64,000 nt of DNA from the NCBI GenBank assembly GCA_935421215.2, contig OW285238.1, positions 86,791,424 to 86,855,423 of the forward strand, in the 5' to 3' direction. The notes below the pieces were generated by a model. It had not been told where the DNA came from and made no database searches. It worked only from the letters and a program-made list of their open reading frames with translations. This DNA comes from Melolontha melolontha. Taxonomy: Eukaryota > Arthropoda > Insecta > Coleoptera > Scarabaeidae. The position numbers were made by a program, and so were the translations under genes. Position 1 is the stretch's first letter; each line of letters begins with the position of its first letter. Below are positions 23,185 to 34,349 of the stretch, piece by piece.

Positions 23185-24205
23185 ATGATAAACGTAATGT
23201 TAATGAGAATTAATAATCATAAAATTCTCACATTACTGCAATGCCGCTCTAATTCGTTGCATTGATTTCTACACCTGACAAAATCACATTTGCCTAAGAA
23301 TGTAGCTGCAACGCGTCGCGGCGCCAACTGACCGGGTTGTACGGGAAAATGAAAAAATTTGTGAAAGTCGTATCCACCCTGGAATGTGCAGACGCCAGCG
23401 TTTCATGGTTTTACCAATCATCGGTGCACCTACATCCAGAACTAGACACGACTTTCATTTCTATACTGCGTGTATATATACTAATTATGATAAACGTAAT
23501 GTTAATGAGAATTAATAATCATTAAATTCTCACATTACTGCCAATGCCGCTCTAATTCGTTGCATTGATTTCTACACCTGACAAAATCACATTTGCCTAA
23601 GAATGTAGCTGCAACGCGTCGCAGCGCCAACTGACCGGGTTGTACGGGAAAATGAAAAAATGTGTGAAAGTCGTATCCACCCTGGAATGTGCAGACGCCA
23701 GCGTTTCATGGTTTTACCAATCATCGGTGCACCTACATCCAGAACTAGACACGACTTTCATTTCTATACTGCGTGTATATATACTAATTATGATAAACGT
23801 AATGTTAATGAGAATTAATAAATTAAATTCTCACATTACTGCTAATGTCGCTCTAATTCGTTGCATTGATTTCTACACCTGACAAAATCACATTTGCCTA
23901 AGAATGTAGCTGCAACGCGTCGCGGCGCCAACTGACCGGGTTGTACGGGAAAATGAAAAAATGTGTGAAAGTCGTATCCACCCTGGAATGCAATGCAACG
24001 AATTAGAGCGGCATTGGCAGTAATGTGAGAATTTAATGATTATTAATTCTCATTAACATTACGTTTATCATAATTAGTATATATACACGCAGTATAGAAA
24101 TGAAAGTCGTGTCTAGTTCTGGATGTAGGTGCACCGATGATTGGTAAAACCATGAAACGCTGGCGTCTGCACATTCCAGGGTGGATACGACTTTCACACA
24201 TTTCT
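23185..24205. repeat. 302-bp tandem repeat (about 2.6 units) with an inverted partial unit
   Basis: Units begin at gataaacgtaatgttaatga at 23187, 23489 and 23792 (period 302-303). The third stops at about 23989, where an inverted copy of 215 bp begins and runs to about 24205. Units are almost identical, so the array is young. Each direct full unit carries a 60-80 codon ORF beginning MYGKMKK, with no recognised domain; I treat it as incidental. Confidence 0.88.
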
Positions 24206-24324
24206 TCATATATATATATATGTACAAAAGTATTTTTAATAATATATAATATTATTAAAAATGGGGTGTGAAGAACACAAAATTGGTAGGTGTTACCTAC
24301 TCAAGTATGTTTCAAATTATGTTG

Positions 24325-24376
<52 letters not shown>
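24325..24376. repeat. (AT)n microsatellite
   Basis: About 50 bp of AT dinucleotides. From here to 24753 there is AT-rich sequence with nothing recognised. Confidence 0.85.
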
Positions 24377-24380
<4 letters not shown>

Positions 24381-24753
24381 GCGTATTATTCATTTATATA
24401 GAATCAAACCCTATATCGCGCATCACATTTGAATTTATTTTACGCTAAACGTAGTTCTCGGTTTACGTTAAGTTGGAACACTTAGGTAAACCGAGGGCTA
24501 CTACTGCAAATGGTCCCTAATCCAGGCTTTGTATTAATTTCAGTCCTAAAAATATTGAAGCCCAGTACGTATAATTTAAATATCTTCTAGGATTCAAACT
24601 AAAATTATAGCATATACAGGCTAATCCTAATTAAGTGTTCGCCATTGCTATTTTCGTTATTGTCGGAGCTACGTAGTCGGTTAAATTAGGAAAGTTGTAT
24701 CGTTCTTTCCGCTGATTATGATTGTGAAAACAGAAAAACAATGTGTAGGTTTA

Positions 24754-26163
24754 CAGTTTTTTTTTAAATATATATTTTTCTAATGGAACACCCAGTATGA
24801 TATTATACCAATCGATGAAAAATAAGTTGCTTAACAAAAGTGTCCGTATAAATTTTTTCACAAAAGTTGATAATAACAGAGGTAATTTAAAAACAAGATG
24901 TAGTGAATTTTGATGAACATAATTTATTTATAAAGAGTAAAATTGTAGTACAATAAAAAAAATTCTAAATTGAATTTTCAATTATCTCTTTTTAAAACAC
25001 GTCGTGTTGCATAAAAAACAACTCTACCATCAATAGAATTAATAACATTGCGGATAGCGTCTTGGAGTTCATTTTCGGTGTTGTATCTCGCTTTGTATGT
25101 TTCGCTTTTTACATATTCCCCCCAAAAAGTCTATAGGTGTTATGTCAGGCGAACGAGAGGGAAAACGAACTGGGCCATGTGCGTCTATCCACCTATCTCC
25201 AAAGAATGTCTGCAGAAGTGTTGAAACGGCTCGATAATTATGAGCAGGTGCCTCATCCTGTTGGAAATAAACATTTGGCCGAGTCGTTAAATCCACATTG
25301 TCTAGAAATTTTTTCTAGTCTTAGAATTTCTAGAATGTATCGTTCTCCTGTTAAGGTAACATGAAAAAAGTATGGACCTACAATTATGGATCCAATCAAA
25401 CCACACCAAATATTAATACTAAAACGTCTCTGTGAATTACATTGTTGATCTAATAGGGGATTTTCTCTACTCCAATAATGATTATTCTTTCTATTATACA
25501 TAACGCTATTTAAAAAATATATTTGTGAAAGAAATGACGGTTTTTCTAGTCTTATCAAATTTCTAGGATTTACTTCAAAATACGTCAACATGGTAATTTC
25601 CCATTCTTCTGAAATGATATTTGCCTTTGTCCTTTCCTTGTCAAAAACATTTTCGTTACTTCGAAATTGTCGATAAAGTCTTAAAAAGTAATACCGGTAT
25701 GGCACTTGCCGCCCAGGAAATAATTCACTGTATCGTTGAGCCGCTCTTTCACAATTTTTTTGACACATCAAATATGTTTCCAGCATGTCACATTTTTCAA
25801 TATGCGAGAAAGACATTTTCAAAGCAATTAATAATAAGTTGTTGCTATTAAGCGCATAGTAGTTTATTGCTTTCTCATACACAATCGGAATTATTTTGAG
25901 AAACTCTATCGCACTGTCACTTTTGGAGAAAAACTGCCATTAATAGGGCACTTAAGCATTTTATTTTGTTAATCTCCATAGCTTCTTAGATATTTAGCTC
26001 CGTACCTTTACTTAAACTTTGTTTTTGAACTACCTCGGTTATTTTCAACTTTTGTGAAAAAAGTCATATGAACTCTTTTGTTAAGAAATTGATTTTGAAA
26101 TCGATTGGTATAATATTAGACTAGGTGTTCCATTAGAAAAATGTATATTTTTAAAAATAACTG
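24754..26163 (-). mobile_element. Tc1/mariner-superfamily element with long TIRs
   Basis: Inverted termini of roughly 130 bp: left CAGTTTTTTTTTAAATATAT then TAATGGAACACC and ATATTATACCAATCGAT; the right end matches when reversed, ending AACTG. Left flank is TA, right flank TG, fitting a mutated TA duplication. It encloses one decayed minus-strand transposase. Confidence 0.85.
24978..25816 (-). pseudogene. DUF4817-type DDE transposase pseudogene
   Basis: The natural start is the Met before SFSHIEKCDMLETYLMCQKN (25816). Then RYSELFPGRQVPYRYYFLRL (HTH domain), NVFDKERTKANI, ITMLTYFEVNPRN, QRRFSINIWCGLIGSIIVGP, and after a frameshift near 25270 NVYFQQDEAPAHN (QQDxAPxH, second Asp) and WIDAHGPVRFPSRSPDITPI (third Asp), ending ATRRVLKRDN after another shift near 25080. 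Only a few lesions, so a fairly recent death. Confidence 0.85.
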
Positions 26164-26295
26164 TGAACCTGTCTGTCGCCAGCGACAGACCGACTAGCTC
26201 CTAAAGATGACGAGTGCGATCTCGTTGAAACGTAGAGTAAATAGTCCTTTTCAGGACAAAACTCACACGCGGCCAAGAACCCAAGAAACTACACC

Positions 26296-26299
<4 letters not shown>

Positions 26300-26344
<45 letters not shown>

Positions 26345-26655
26345 AACCTAATCAGTAGCCGATTAAAGGTCTGTATATTACTTCAAAATATATGTATTTA
26401 AAAAACTCTACATGTTTCGGCAGTACGCCTTTATCAAGAGTATACAAAATATAAAATAAAAATAAATAAAAAGAATTAAAATATAAATTTTATATTTTGT
26501 ATACTCTTGATAAAGGCGTACCGCCGAAACATGTAGAGTTTTTTAAATACATATATTTTGAAGTAATATACAGACCTTTAATCGCCTACTGATTAGGTTC
26601 ACCTTATCATACCAAGGTCACGAAGTTATTATATTTATATATATATATATATATT
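26300..26655. mobile_element. foldback element, TTGATAAA/GAAAC family, copy 2, (AT)n at both ends
   Basis: (AT)n at 26300-26341, then an arm starting agtaaacctaatcagtagcc, a short spacer near 26450-26480, the inverted arm, and (AT)n again at 26636-26655. The right arm extends to ccaaggtcacgaagttatta, also seen left of copy 1, so the full arm includes it. The left-arm hairpin has a G-C to G-T change that keeps pairing. Confidence 0.8.
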
Positions 26656-26659
26656 GTTG

Positions 26660-28199
26660 TGGGGCAAAATAATAATCATTCCAGCTAACTGCGAAAGGAA
26701 AGACAGAAATAACATATTATAGAATGGTTAAAATTGGCGAACATAGTTTGTAAAATTAGTATCGAAGTGTAAATAAATTAATATTACGATAACTTTGCAC
26801 ATTTCAAATTAATTTACATTTATTTCAAAATTTACTTTTTAAATATTTATTGAATTATCATTTTCATAATTTAAATCATTAGCGCGAAATTACAGATATC
26901 TAATTTATCTACATTAAAAATTTGTATTGATACTAGTTAGACACGCCCACATTTCAAATGTAAACTAACTCGCGAAACGGTTATTTCCTTGTCACTCATA
27001 AAACATAACGCTGCATTTAAAAACCCAGGACAGTTATTTGAAAATTATTATTTTAATTTTGTTCATATGTTAGAAACTATACTTTATCTATATTTAATTT
27101 ATAATCATATGTAATTTAAAGTAAAATTCGCGGCTATTTGAAAAATGCATAATAGGCTTTGAATGAAATAATTGCCATCAAAGCGTCGGTTAAAAATTTT
27201 GATTAGAAGTGCTAGAAAAAAGTGTGACTCCAAGTTTAAAATTTAATTAAAGCAGAAATACTTGAGCTAAGAATTTAAAAGTGTCCACAAAAGTAACATA
27301 ATAATTTGGGGCTACTTTTGAAACATATTCGAAGGCGATACCAGCAAAGTACGGCCAGAAATCGATCTTAGCATCTTTCGATCGAACACCGGCCCGAGAA
27401 AATATCCCACGCCGACGAAGCACGCCCATAGCCGGCCAAGCAAACTTGAAAACTCCGCACTTGGAACTCATGACAAATCTGCTGATCTACGCCAATACAT
27501 CCTAAATTCCATCCTTGTACTACGAAAACAGGTTTTATTAATCAAAATTATTGCAAAATAAATACTTATTAAAATCAATTTACAATTAAAATATTTTGCC
27601 ATTAAAATATTTATGTTCAAAATGATGCTTTAGATGATAATTTATTAAATACTTGGATTACGCCGTTCAAATTACTTATAATGGGTAAATTAAACTTTAC
27701 GCTATCTTTTAAATATATTTTTAAACACTTTTAGTCGTTGTAATTTTTTAAATCTCTATTCTAGGAAGATGCGGACTAAGAACAATGCTGATATTATATG
27801 AAAAATGGCGACCGTATCTGATGAGCTTTATACAACGACTCCCCAAATAGACGCCGATTAAAAACAAAAACGTCCCCTTGAAATCTTCTTTTCACATCTT
27901 CTCATTGGTTTGTTTGAACAACGGAAATGATGTGGAAATTTTATAATTTGAATTAATGTTCAAATTTGTATCAATTACAATTTCCATCAGAATTAATTAC
28001 ATAGTTACAACTAATTACATATTTAAAATTAGATACTAAAACTATTCAAAATACTATATTTATATTTCCTTTGATTTTTCTTTAATTATTTTTAGTGTTA
28101 AATAAGTATTTAATAATTTTTTTTTTAATTTTTCAAAATTTTATTTAGTTTTAAATTAACTAAATAAAATATATTGTTTGAGGTAATTTGCCTCACAAC
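26660..28199. other. AT-rich intergenic sequence with one unrecognised small ORF
   Basis: No transposon signature was seen. The only item of note is the ORF at 27247-27471, listed separately. Confidence 0.4.
27247..27471 (-). CDS. unrecognised small ORF (74 aa)
   Basis: The minus-strand ORF starts MSSKCGVFKFAWPAMGVLRR, is basic in its first 35 residues, then has an aromatic segment (WPYFAGIAFEYVSKVAPNYY). Its base composition is less AT-rich than its surroundings. I see no splice context, poly(A) signal or known family. It could be an exon of a small host protein, a retrocopy or chance. Confidence 0.2.
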   Translation of the reverse strand: MSSKCGVFKFAWPAMGVLRRRGIFSRAGVRSKDAKIDFWPYFAGIAFEYVSKVAPNYYVTFVDTFKFLAQVFLL

Positions 28200-28256
28200 A
28201 ATATATATATATACATATATATGGTAAACCTAATCAGTAGGCGATATATTATATTT

Positions 28257-28300
<44 letters not shown>

Positions 28301-28302
<2 letters not shown>

Positions 28303-28304
28303 GG

Positions 28305-28350
<46 letters not shown>

Positions 28351-28354
28351 CCCC
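28301..28354. repeat. perfect AT-core palindrome (GGGGATTA...TAATCCCC)
   Basis: A 54-bp perfect inverted repeat made of (AT)n bounded by ggggatta and taatcccc, inside a longer (AT)n region (28258-28350). A foldback-element fragment (ggtaaacctaatcagtaggc) lies just upstream at 28224. Confidence 0.9.
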
Positions 28355-28732
28355 TAAGACATTTCGATACTCAAGTTTGTTTAGATGATTAATAAATTGC
28401 TTTTTTAATCATCATTCTATTAACATTTTCTATAATAAAGTATACATAATAAATTCAGAAAGAGTAGTTGTGTTTTCTATTCATCAGTCAAATTGATAGA
28501 CATTGTCAAATTATTTAAATCATTAATTTTAAAACTATTGTAATTAAAAATGCAAAGAGAAATTATACCAAAGTAACCAAAGTAAGGTCATTGAAATTTA
28601 ATTTTGAAACTAAATATATCATATATTAAAATAAATTAACGTTAATATATTTTGGGAAGTCTGTAGAAATTATTAAACAGGCCTTACTCTCTTTATATTT
28701 AAAATTGATATTTTTCTGAACATTGCTATGGT

Positions 28733-29087
28733 AATTTAAAAAAGGTATATAACCCCTTACCACAATTATTAGTCGTATCCTAAATACGTATTTCGACAAC
28801 TAAGTTGTCATCATCAGTAGGTAAAACCTACTAATTAAAAGTCGCACATGGGGCACAGTAAAGTAAGAAAAACGCTTCCGCACAACTACTATACACTGCA
28901 ACCCTGTAAAGACTAGTCCCAGTCTTTACAGGGTTGCAGTGTATAGTAGTTGTGCGGAAGCGTTTTTCTTACTTTACTGTGCCCCATGTGCGACTTTTAA
29001 TTAGTAGTTTGACAACTTAGTTGTCGAAATACGTATTTAGGATACGACTAATAATTGTGGTAAGGGGTTATATACCTTTTTTAAATT
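28733..29087. mobile_element. foldback element with a near-complete hammerhead motif
   Basis: Inverted repeat of about 355 bp with arms of about 165-175 bp around a short centre (actagtccca near 28916). The left arm, minus sense 28821-28779, contains CTGATGA, a GACAAC/GTTGTC helix, GAAA and an ATT triplet. The right arm lacks 18 bp, including CTGATGA. No ORF of note. Confidence 0.85.
28779..28821 (-). ncRNA. hammerhead ribozyme-like motif (minimal type I)
   Basis: Minus sense: helix I CCUA/UAGG; core CUGAUGA; one extra U; helix II GACAAC-UUA-GUUGUC; core GAA; helix III A-U/A-U closing an ACGU loop; triplet AUU before UAGG. Predicted cleavage falls between plus-strand positions 28783 and 28782. 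Every invariant core base I can check is present. The unpaired U beside helix II and the short helix I make activity uncertain. Confidence 0.55.
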
Positions 29088-31039
29088 TTTATTTAACCAC
29101 AGTCTCCATTGAAAGAATTTATTGCTATGGGTAGTAGATTATTGATTGATTGATTTTCCTCTATAAAAATTTTGAGAGAGGTATTTTTTATTGAAAGAGA
29201 TTTAAAATATAGAAATATCTTACTATAATTAAAATAAAATTAAAGAAAGTACATACTTAGATTTATGATTTATAACATAATATATCATTTAATATCTAAA
29301 TTGTCAAGAATATTGTGGTTTCGAAGTATCTTTAACCTTTATGTGACTGGAAGGGTACCCGGGTGCCTTTTTCAGATTTAAATATTAATATTTTTTGTGT
29401 TTGAACTTGCTGAGCTTGGAAATTCTGTGACATCTCTAAACTTGTTTTATATTACATTTTATTATATATACTTCGTTATTTAGATTTAATTTTTAACGAA
29501 AAAATGGCATCCGAAATTATTACAACCTCTAAGACCGGTAGAGTACCCATACCTACCTCCATTTAAAATTACATATGGATGGATGTGAAAGAACAAAAGT
29601 AGCATTTTTACATTTTTTTATTTATATGTTATAAAAAAGATGTATAAAAAGAACGAAAATAAATAATAATAGGATTAAACTGCCTGTTGGTTACAGGTAT
29701 CGCATACAGCCTTAGTAACAGAATGCTCATTACAAACTGGTTTTGAACAAGAATTACATGCTTTTCGCGTTTTTCTTTGGCTGTGATTCAATTCCCGGCA
29801 AATGTAACATTTTCCAACTACCAAAATACGCCCAGAAGTATCTCTAGATGATTGATCTCTGACTGCTGTAACGACTGGTTGTGTAATTTGGCGTCCTAGA
29901 ACCATTTCTAGTGATGTACATGTAAAATGATTGCCCAAAACTCTTGGAATACTGCCACGAGTTAGTACAGCAGACGTGCATAACTCGGTTGCAAGATCTT
30001 TCAAAAATCTCAGTCATCAGTCGGTTGAGGTAAGCCTAGGATTGTGCTCCGTGTAAATTATGTATGCACTCAGTGCAGCAAGGTCGACTATATTGTAAAA
30101 AAAATGCCAGGGGCCAACGCTTTACTGTATACTCTGATAACATTTTATCCATCGTGTCGACGCCGCCTTTGGTTTTATTATAATATTTAATAATTTCGGG
30201 TTTTGCAGTACCAGTATGTTCTACTTTGCCTGTTGTATGCATTGATGATAATAGGATGACAGATTTGTTCTTTTTGGGAACATACGAACATATAGTTGCT
30301 CTTTTAGTAAATGCAAAATTAGTGGAATTTATAACTCTACTTTTATTGGATTGCATATTGGAAGGAAGAAAAGTTTTATTTTTTCGAACGGTTCCTACTA
30401 AAGTTAAGTTCCAAGAATTTAGGTTATGAGCCAACTGTAAACTTGTGAAAAAGTTGTCTGTCGTTATATTTCTTCCAGAACCTTTATATTTAGTAACTAA
30501 ATCTAGAACTGTACGCTCTCCAATATTCACTTGCCGTTCACCGTCTGGTGGTTTTCCAATATAAATTTTACCTTGTAAAGGATAAGCATTTGCCGCATCA
30601 CAAACCCAAAAAATTTTTATCCCATACTTTGCCGGTTTTGAAGGAATGTATTGGGTAAATTTTGTAGGTCCTCTATAACGAAATAATTGCTCATCGACCG
30701 TTATGCATTCAGACGGCTATAGTTGTTTTCTAAATTACTATTTAGCATTATCCATATATCACGAATTGGAGCAGCTTTGTCACTTTTAGATCGTTCAGCA
30801 CGTGTATTCTGATTATCAAAACGACTAAATCGTGAAAACATTTTGAAGCGATCTCGAGACATAGCCGCACGAATAAGAGGTAAGGATTCAAGTTTCCACA
30901 TTTCAGATATATGTTCCTTATTAGATTTATGTACACCAGCTGCAATTAGGATTCCTAAAAAGGCATCGAATTCCTCCTCAGTAAATGCCTTGAAAACCTT
31001 TCGTGGTGGTGGTTGCCGCTTAGAATTGTTACGTGTAGA

Positions 31040-33470
31040 AAATCATTCTGCGATCATTCAAGAATTTTTTATCCATTTACTTCAATTTTTCAGCTCTTCA
31101 AGTCAATTTGGTCCTCTTATTTTTCAACATGTACGTTTTATTCTATTTTATATTATTAGTTTGTAAATTATCATCCCTCTTAAGCCTTTCAAAATGTTAA
31201 TTCCTCCAAATTTTTATTTCAGGTTCGATTATTTTGACCGACCCTATATTTCTTTTCAAATGATTTTTATCCACGTTTAGTTTTGCGCCATCTATTTTTG
31301 TTCAAGTTATTTCTAAAGTTGTTTTCTTTAACGCATCGCCGCCTTTTTAAACTTATATTTTCCGCTTAGTCATACACGTCGTAATTCGCTTTATCTCGTA
31401 TTATGTAACTCCGTTACCCACTCTTATGTTGTGGTAATTTTTATTTTGAATTTAAAGACCGTCTAGACGTATTTTCCTTTTGATTAACTTGATTTACTGA
31501 TTTAATTTGCCTAATTTATTTCTTTCGTTGGAAGCGCCCTCTACCCGTCGTTTTGGTTTCTTCCAATTACAGAGATCTGTACGTTGGAGGTAATCTTTTG
31601 AAATGTAATTACCGACTTCTGCTATTTAATTAATTGACGAAATGTGTTCTGTTAGACTCTTATGACGATCTTCAATCGTTTGTGAGATTTTGAGCTTTTA
31701 TTTTCCTTCTTTTAAATCTTCCGAATATCTTGGTGACGTTCGTCTGCAATTTGGTTGAAACACGTCGGACTTTCTTCCGTTCACTTGTTCTTAAGTCATC
31801 ATTGCGCTAGCTTGTATTTTTCTGTGCGAAAAGCTGTATCTGCAGTAAGAATTAATTTTATCTTTTGGAACTTTACTTATTTCGTATTTTCTTCTTTAGG
31901 ATTGGTTGGTAATTAGTGCTAAAAATTCCGAGAGATTAGTATCTATTGCCGTATCTGATTAAGTTTTAACGAGAATTTTACCACGTGGCTAACTACGGCC
32001 ATTTTGGACCAAAAATTTTGGTTGGAGAACAGACTCTTCCGATTGTACTTCAGGAAGAATTGTCTAGAAGGGAAGTCTTCAGGAGGACTAGGCTCCCTTT
32101 TTTACAAGCTAAGTGTAGCAATAATTTTGTGACTTCAGGAGGGTTTTGTTGCCAAGATTTTCTCTAATAATTATAATTTTCGTTAGAGTGTTGCTTTTAT
32201 TCAATTAAAATCTTTTGTGAATACCAGAGAGGGGCTTCACCCTTCCCTGAATAACTTTGGTGTTTAACCTAAGTCATTTAGTAGTCAGATAATGGGCTTC
32301 ACCCACCAACTTTGATCGAAAGGTAATAGAACGCTTGACTTTATACTAAATATTCATTTTATTTATATTAATTAAAAGGTTGACTGACTTTTCTAGCAAC
32401 CGTAGCAATTATCAATATCATTCACGAGGCTCAGTACCTTCAGTAGAGCTTCTGTCTAATAATTGGGGTTACGTCAAGACCTAATTTAAGATTAAATAAT
32501 CTGTAAACGTTTATGTAAGGAACCACTGTTGTGAATTCATTACTTGTGTTCTAAATTTATTCTGATTCGTTAAATTGACGTATTAATATTTAGTTGTTCA
32601 TTTAATAATCACCTGTGTCTACAGGGTGGTGCTAACTTAACAGGTGTGCCTGTGCTTTAGTTATTTAACGTACGCCTTAGGCTTATTTGAAGCGTTTTCT
32701 CTGTTAGTTTATCTGTAGACATTTATTTACTTTATAGTTATACCCGGTGGCTAATTAATTTGTGGGGTATGAACTTATTGTTTTAAGTCACTTTGTTTTC
32801 TCTTGACATTTTAAACACTTAATACAGAGAGGCTTAATCTCATCTGTTGAACGTAATTAATTAATTTTATTACCTTTCTCTTTAATTGTTTTGCATAATC
32901 AATTTTCCTTTTTTTTTATATATTCTGTATTTCACGATTTCAAGATAGAATAGTTTTAAAATTAAAGCTACTTTTGTTAGATCTTTAATTATTGGTATTT
33001 CTTGTTTTGAACCTGATCTGATACACATGTAAAGGGGTGGCTAAAAATTTCGATTGACCATTTCTTATACTATTATATAGAGTACTGCGTTATACGAAGG
33101 TTTGTTGTGAATTAATTTGTTATTATTAAAGTTTATTGTTGAATTTACTTTCGTGTTTGATTTCTTTCCCTACTGGTGTTGGGGAGAGCACAGTTCCACA
33201 TTTTGGGCTGCGGCAGGGTGGGGGGAATACAACTCTCTCTTGTGTCTGAGGCCACCTAAGTTCCACCCGCATCCGTATATACACACACACGTATGGACAC
33301 ACACGCTGGAGAGCGTGTGTGTCCATACGTGTCCATTGTGCTAGTCGGCGGGGTAATCCTTCGGAGCGTCTGCCTTCAGGTGGGTCAGGCCGAGAGAGGG
33401 GGTATTCGCTGTACATCTAGCGTCAGCCTTGTTGCAAGCGTGCCTGCTACTATTTGGGATCGCGTAGGTA
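31040..33470 (-). mobile_element. long non-coding insertion, copy 2, inside piggyBac
   Basis: It splits the piggyBac coding sequence: joining the outer edges at TA restores PNS-TRNN, so only TA, or a short mutated repeat, is duplicated. On the minus strand it has a GC-rich head (33470-33180) then a long A-rich body without ORFs. The patch cttcaggtgggtcaggccga near 33374 matches ctacaggtaggttcaggcca at 51525. A 21-bp-arm perfect hairpin lies in the head (33287-33332). Candidate giant solo LTR or non-autonomous element; no coding capacity. Confidence 0.5.
33287..33332. repeat. perfect hairpin with 21-bp arms and 4-nt loop
   Basis: Arms acacgtatggacacacacgc+t and their exact reverse complement around ggag, adjoining an (AC)n run. 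It sits in the GC-rich head of the non-coding insertion. Confidence 0.85.
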
Positions 33471-34349
33471 GCAGAATCTTTGTACTTTTGAGCTTGTTTT
33501 TCATTATAATCTCCAGTTACTTGTGTGCCTTTTCTGTTAGTTTCCCTTAAAATTATGGTACAAATTTCATTGGACATGATAGATTTAAAAGTTTCTTTAG
33601 CAGTATATATTGCACTAAAACTTGGTGCGCCACATTTTTCGCGCAAGATATTTCGGCTAATTGTCTGCGCTTGTGGTAATGGAGTATTAGTCCAATGAGT
33701 TCCATCTTTAGCAACTAAAACAGTAGGCTGTGCAGGCGTTTCTTCTTCATCACTAATTTCATCTGAATAAGGTTCCTCTTGTTCGATTACAGGTTCTATT
33801 TCTGCATCAGATTCTTCAGATTCGATTTCCGGAATGTATTCGTCTTCATCCGAAGCAGTAAATGGCTCTTCTTCTAATGCTTCTTACGCTGCTGCTAGTA
33901 ATTCTACTGATGTCAGTCTGAAATCCATAAAATATCACATTACGTTCTTATTATTACTATTACTTTTACTCTTACAGGATTTGTAATTATATTAACTTCT
34001 ATATCATATCTGGTTCTCCTCCATCTTGGTTTTGTAAATGAACCCGAACTTGGACCAGGCGTATTATCACACATTCCGATAAATATAATAAAATTTGCAC
34101 TTGTTATTACCAAAAACACTAAAAATATTTAGTAATGTACTGTAGCGAACAAATTATATACGAGCACTTCGAAAAATGGACGGTTACTGATTTTCAGACA
34201 TGTCTAATCTTGTTCATAACAGCGCCGTTTATGTCTCCCCACCACTGTCTCCCGTATATGTATTGCTGCAACGTATATACAACGTGGGGTATCCGGGTAC
34301 CTACGTCGTCATTAGAAGGTGTTATTTTTCCCAGTCCCATAAAGGTTAA

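Larger units (their letters stand above)
29675..33928 (-). pseudogene. piggyBac transposase, interrupted and frameshifted
   Basis: From ATG 33928: MDFRLTSVELLAAA, a stop, an acidic stretch, HWTNTPLPQAQT, REKCGAPSFSAIYTAKETF, NEKQAQKYKDSATYAIPNS, then the insertion. It resumes TRNNSKRQPPPRKVFKAFTE, AFLGILIAAGVHKSNKEHIS, MSRDRFKMFSRFSRFDNQNT, CITVDEQLFRYRGPTKFTQY (catalytic Asp region), YGIKIFWVCDAANAYPL, RNITTDNFFTSLQLAHN, NKTKGGVDTMDKMLSEYTVK, and a Cys-rich tail (CYICRELN, CNSCSKPVCNEH, CDTCNQQAV). Besides the insertion there is an early stop (TAA in AAA-stop-EALEEE) and frameshifts near 30715 and 30035. Confidence 0.9.
29336..34345 (-). mobile_element. piggyBac-like element with TTAA duplications
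   Basis: Termini CCTTTATGTGACTGGAA (left) and, reversed, CCTTTATGGGACTGGGA (right) are flanked by TTAA at 29332-29335 and 34346-34349. The minus-strand transposase runs from 33928 to about 29675, interrupted by 2.4 kb of non-coding DNA (about 31040-33470). Subterminal sequences include gggtacccgggt on the left and tatccgggtacc on the right. Without the insertion it would be about 2.6 kb, a normal piggyBac size. Confidence 0.9.

Noticed and set aside
23337..24227. Repeated ORF beginning MYGKMKK as a real gene family
   Set aside because: It repeats only because the 302-bp DNA unit repeats; no domain, splice signal or separate conservation is visible.
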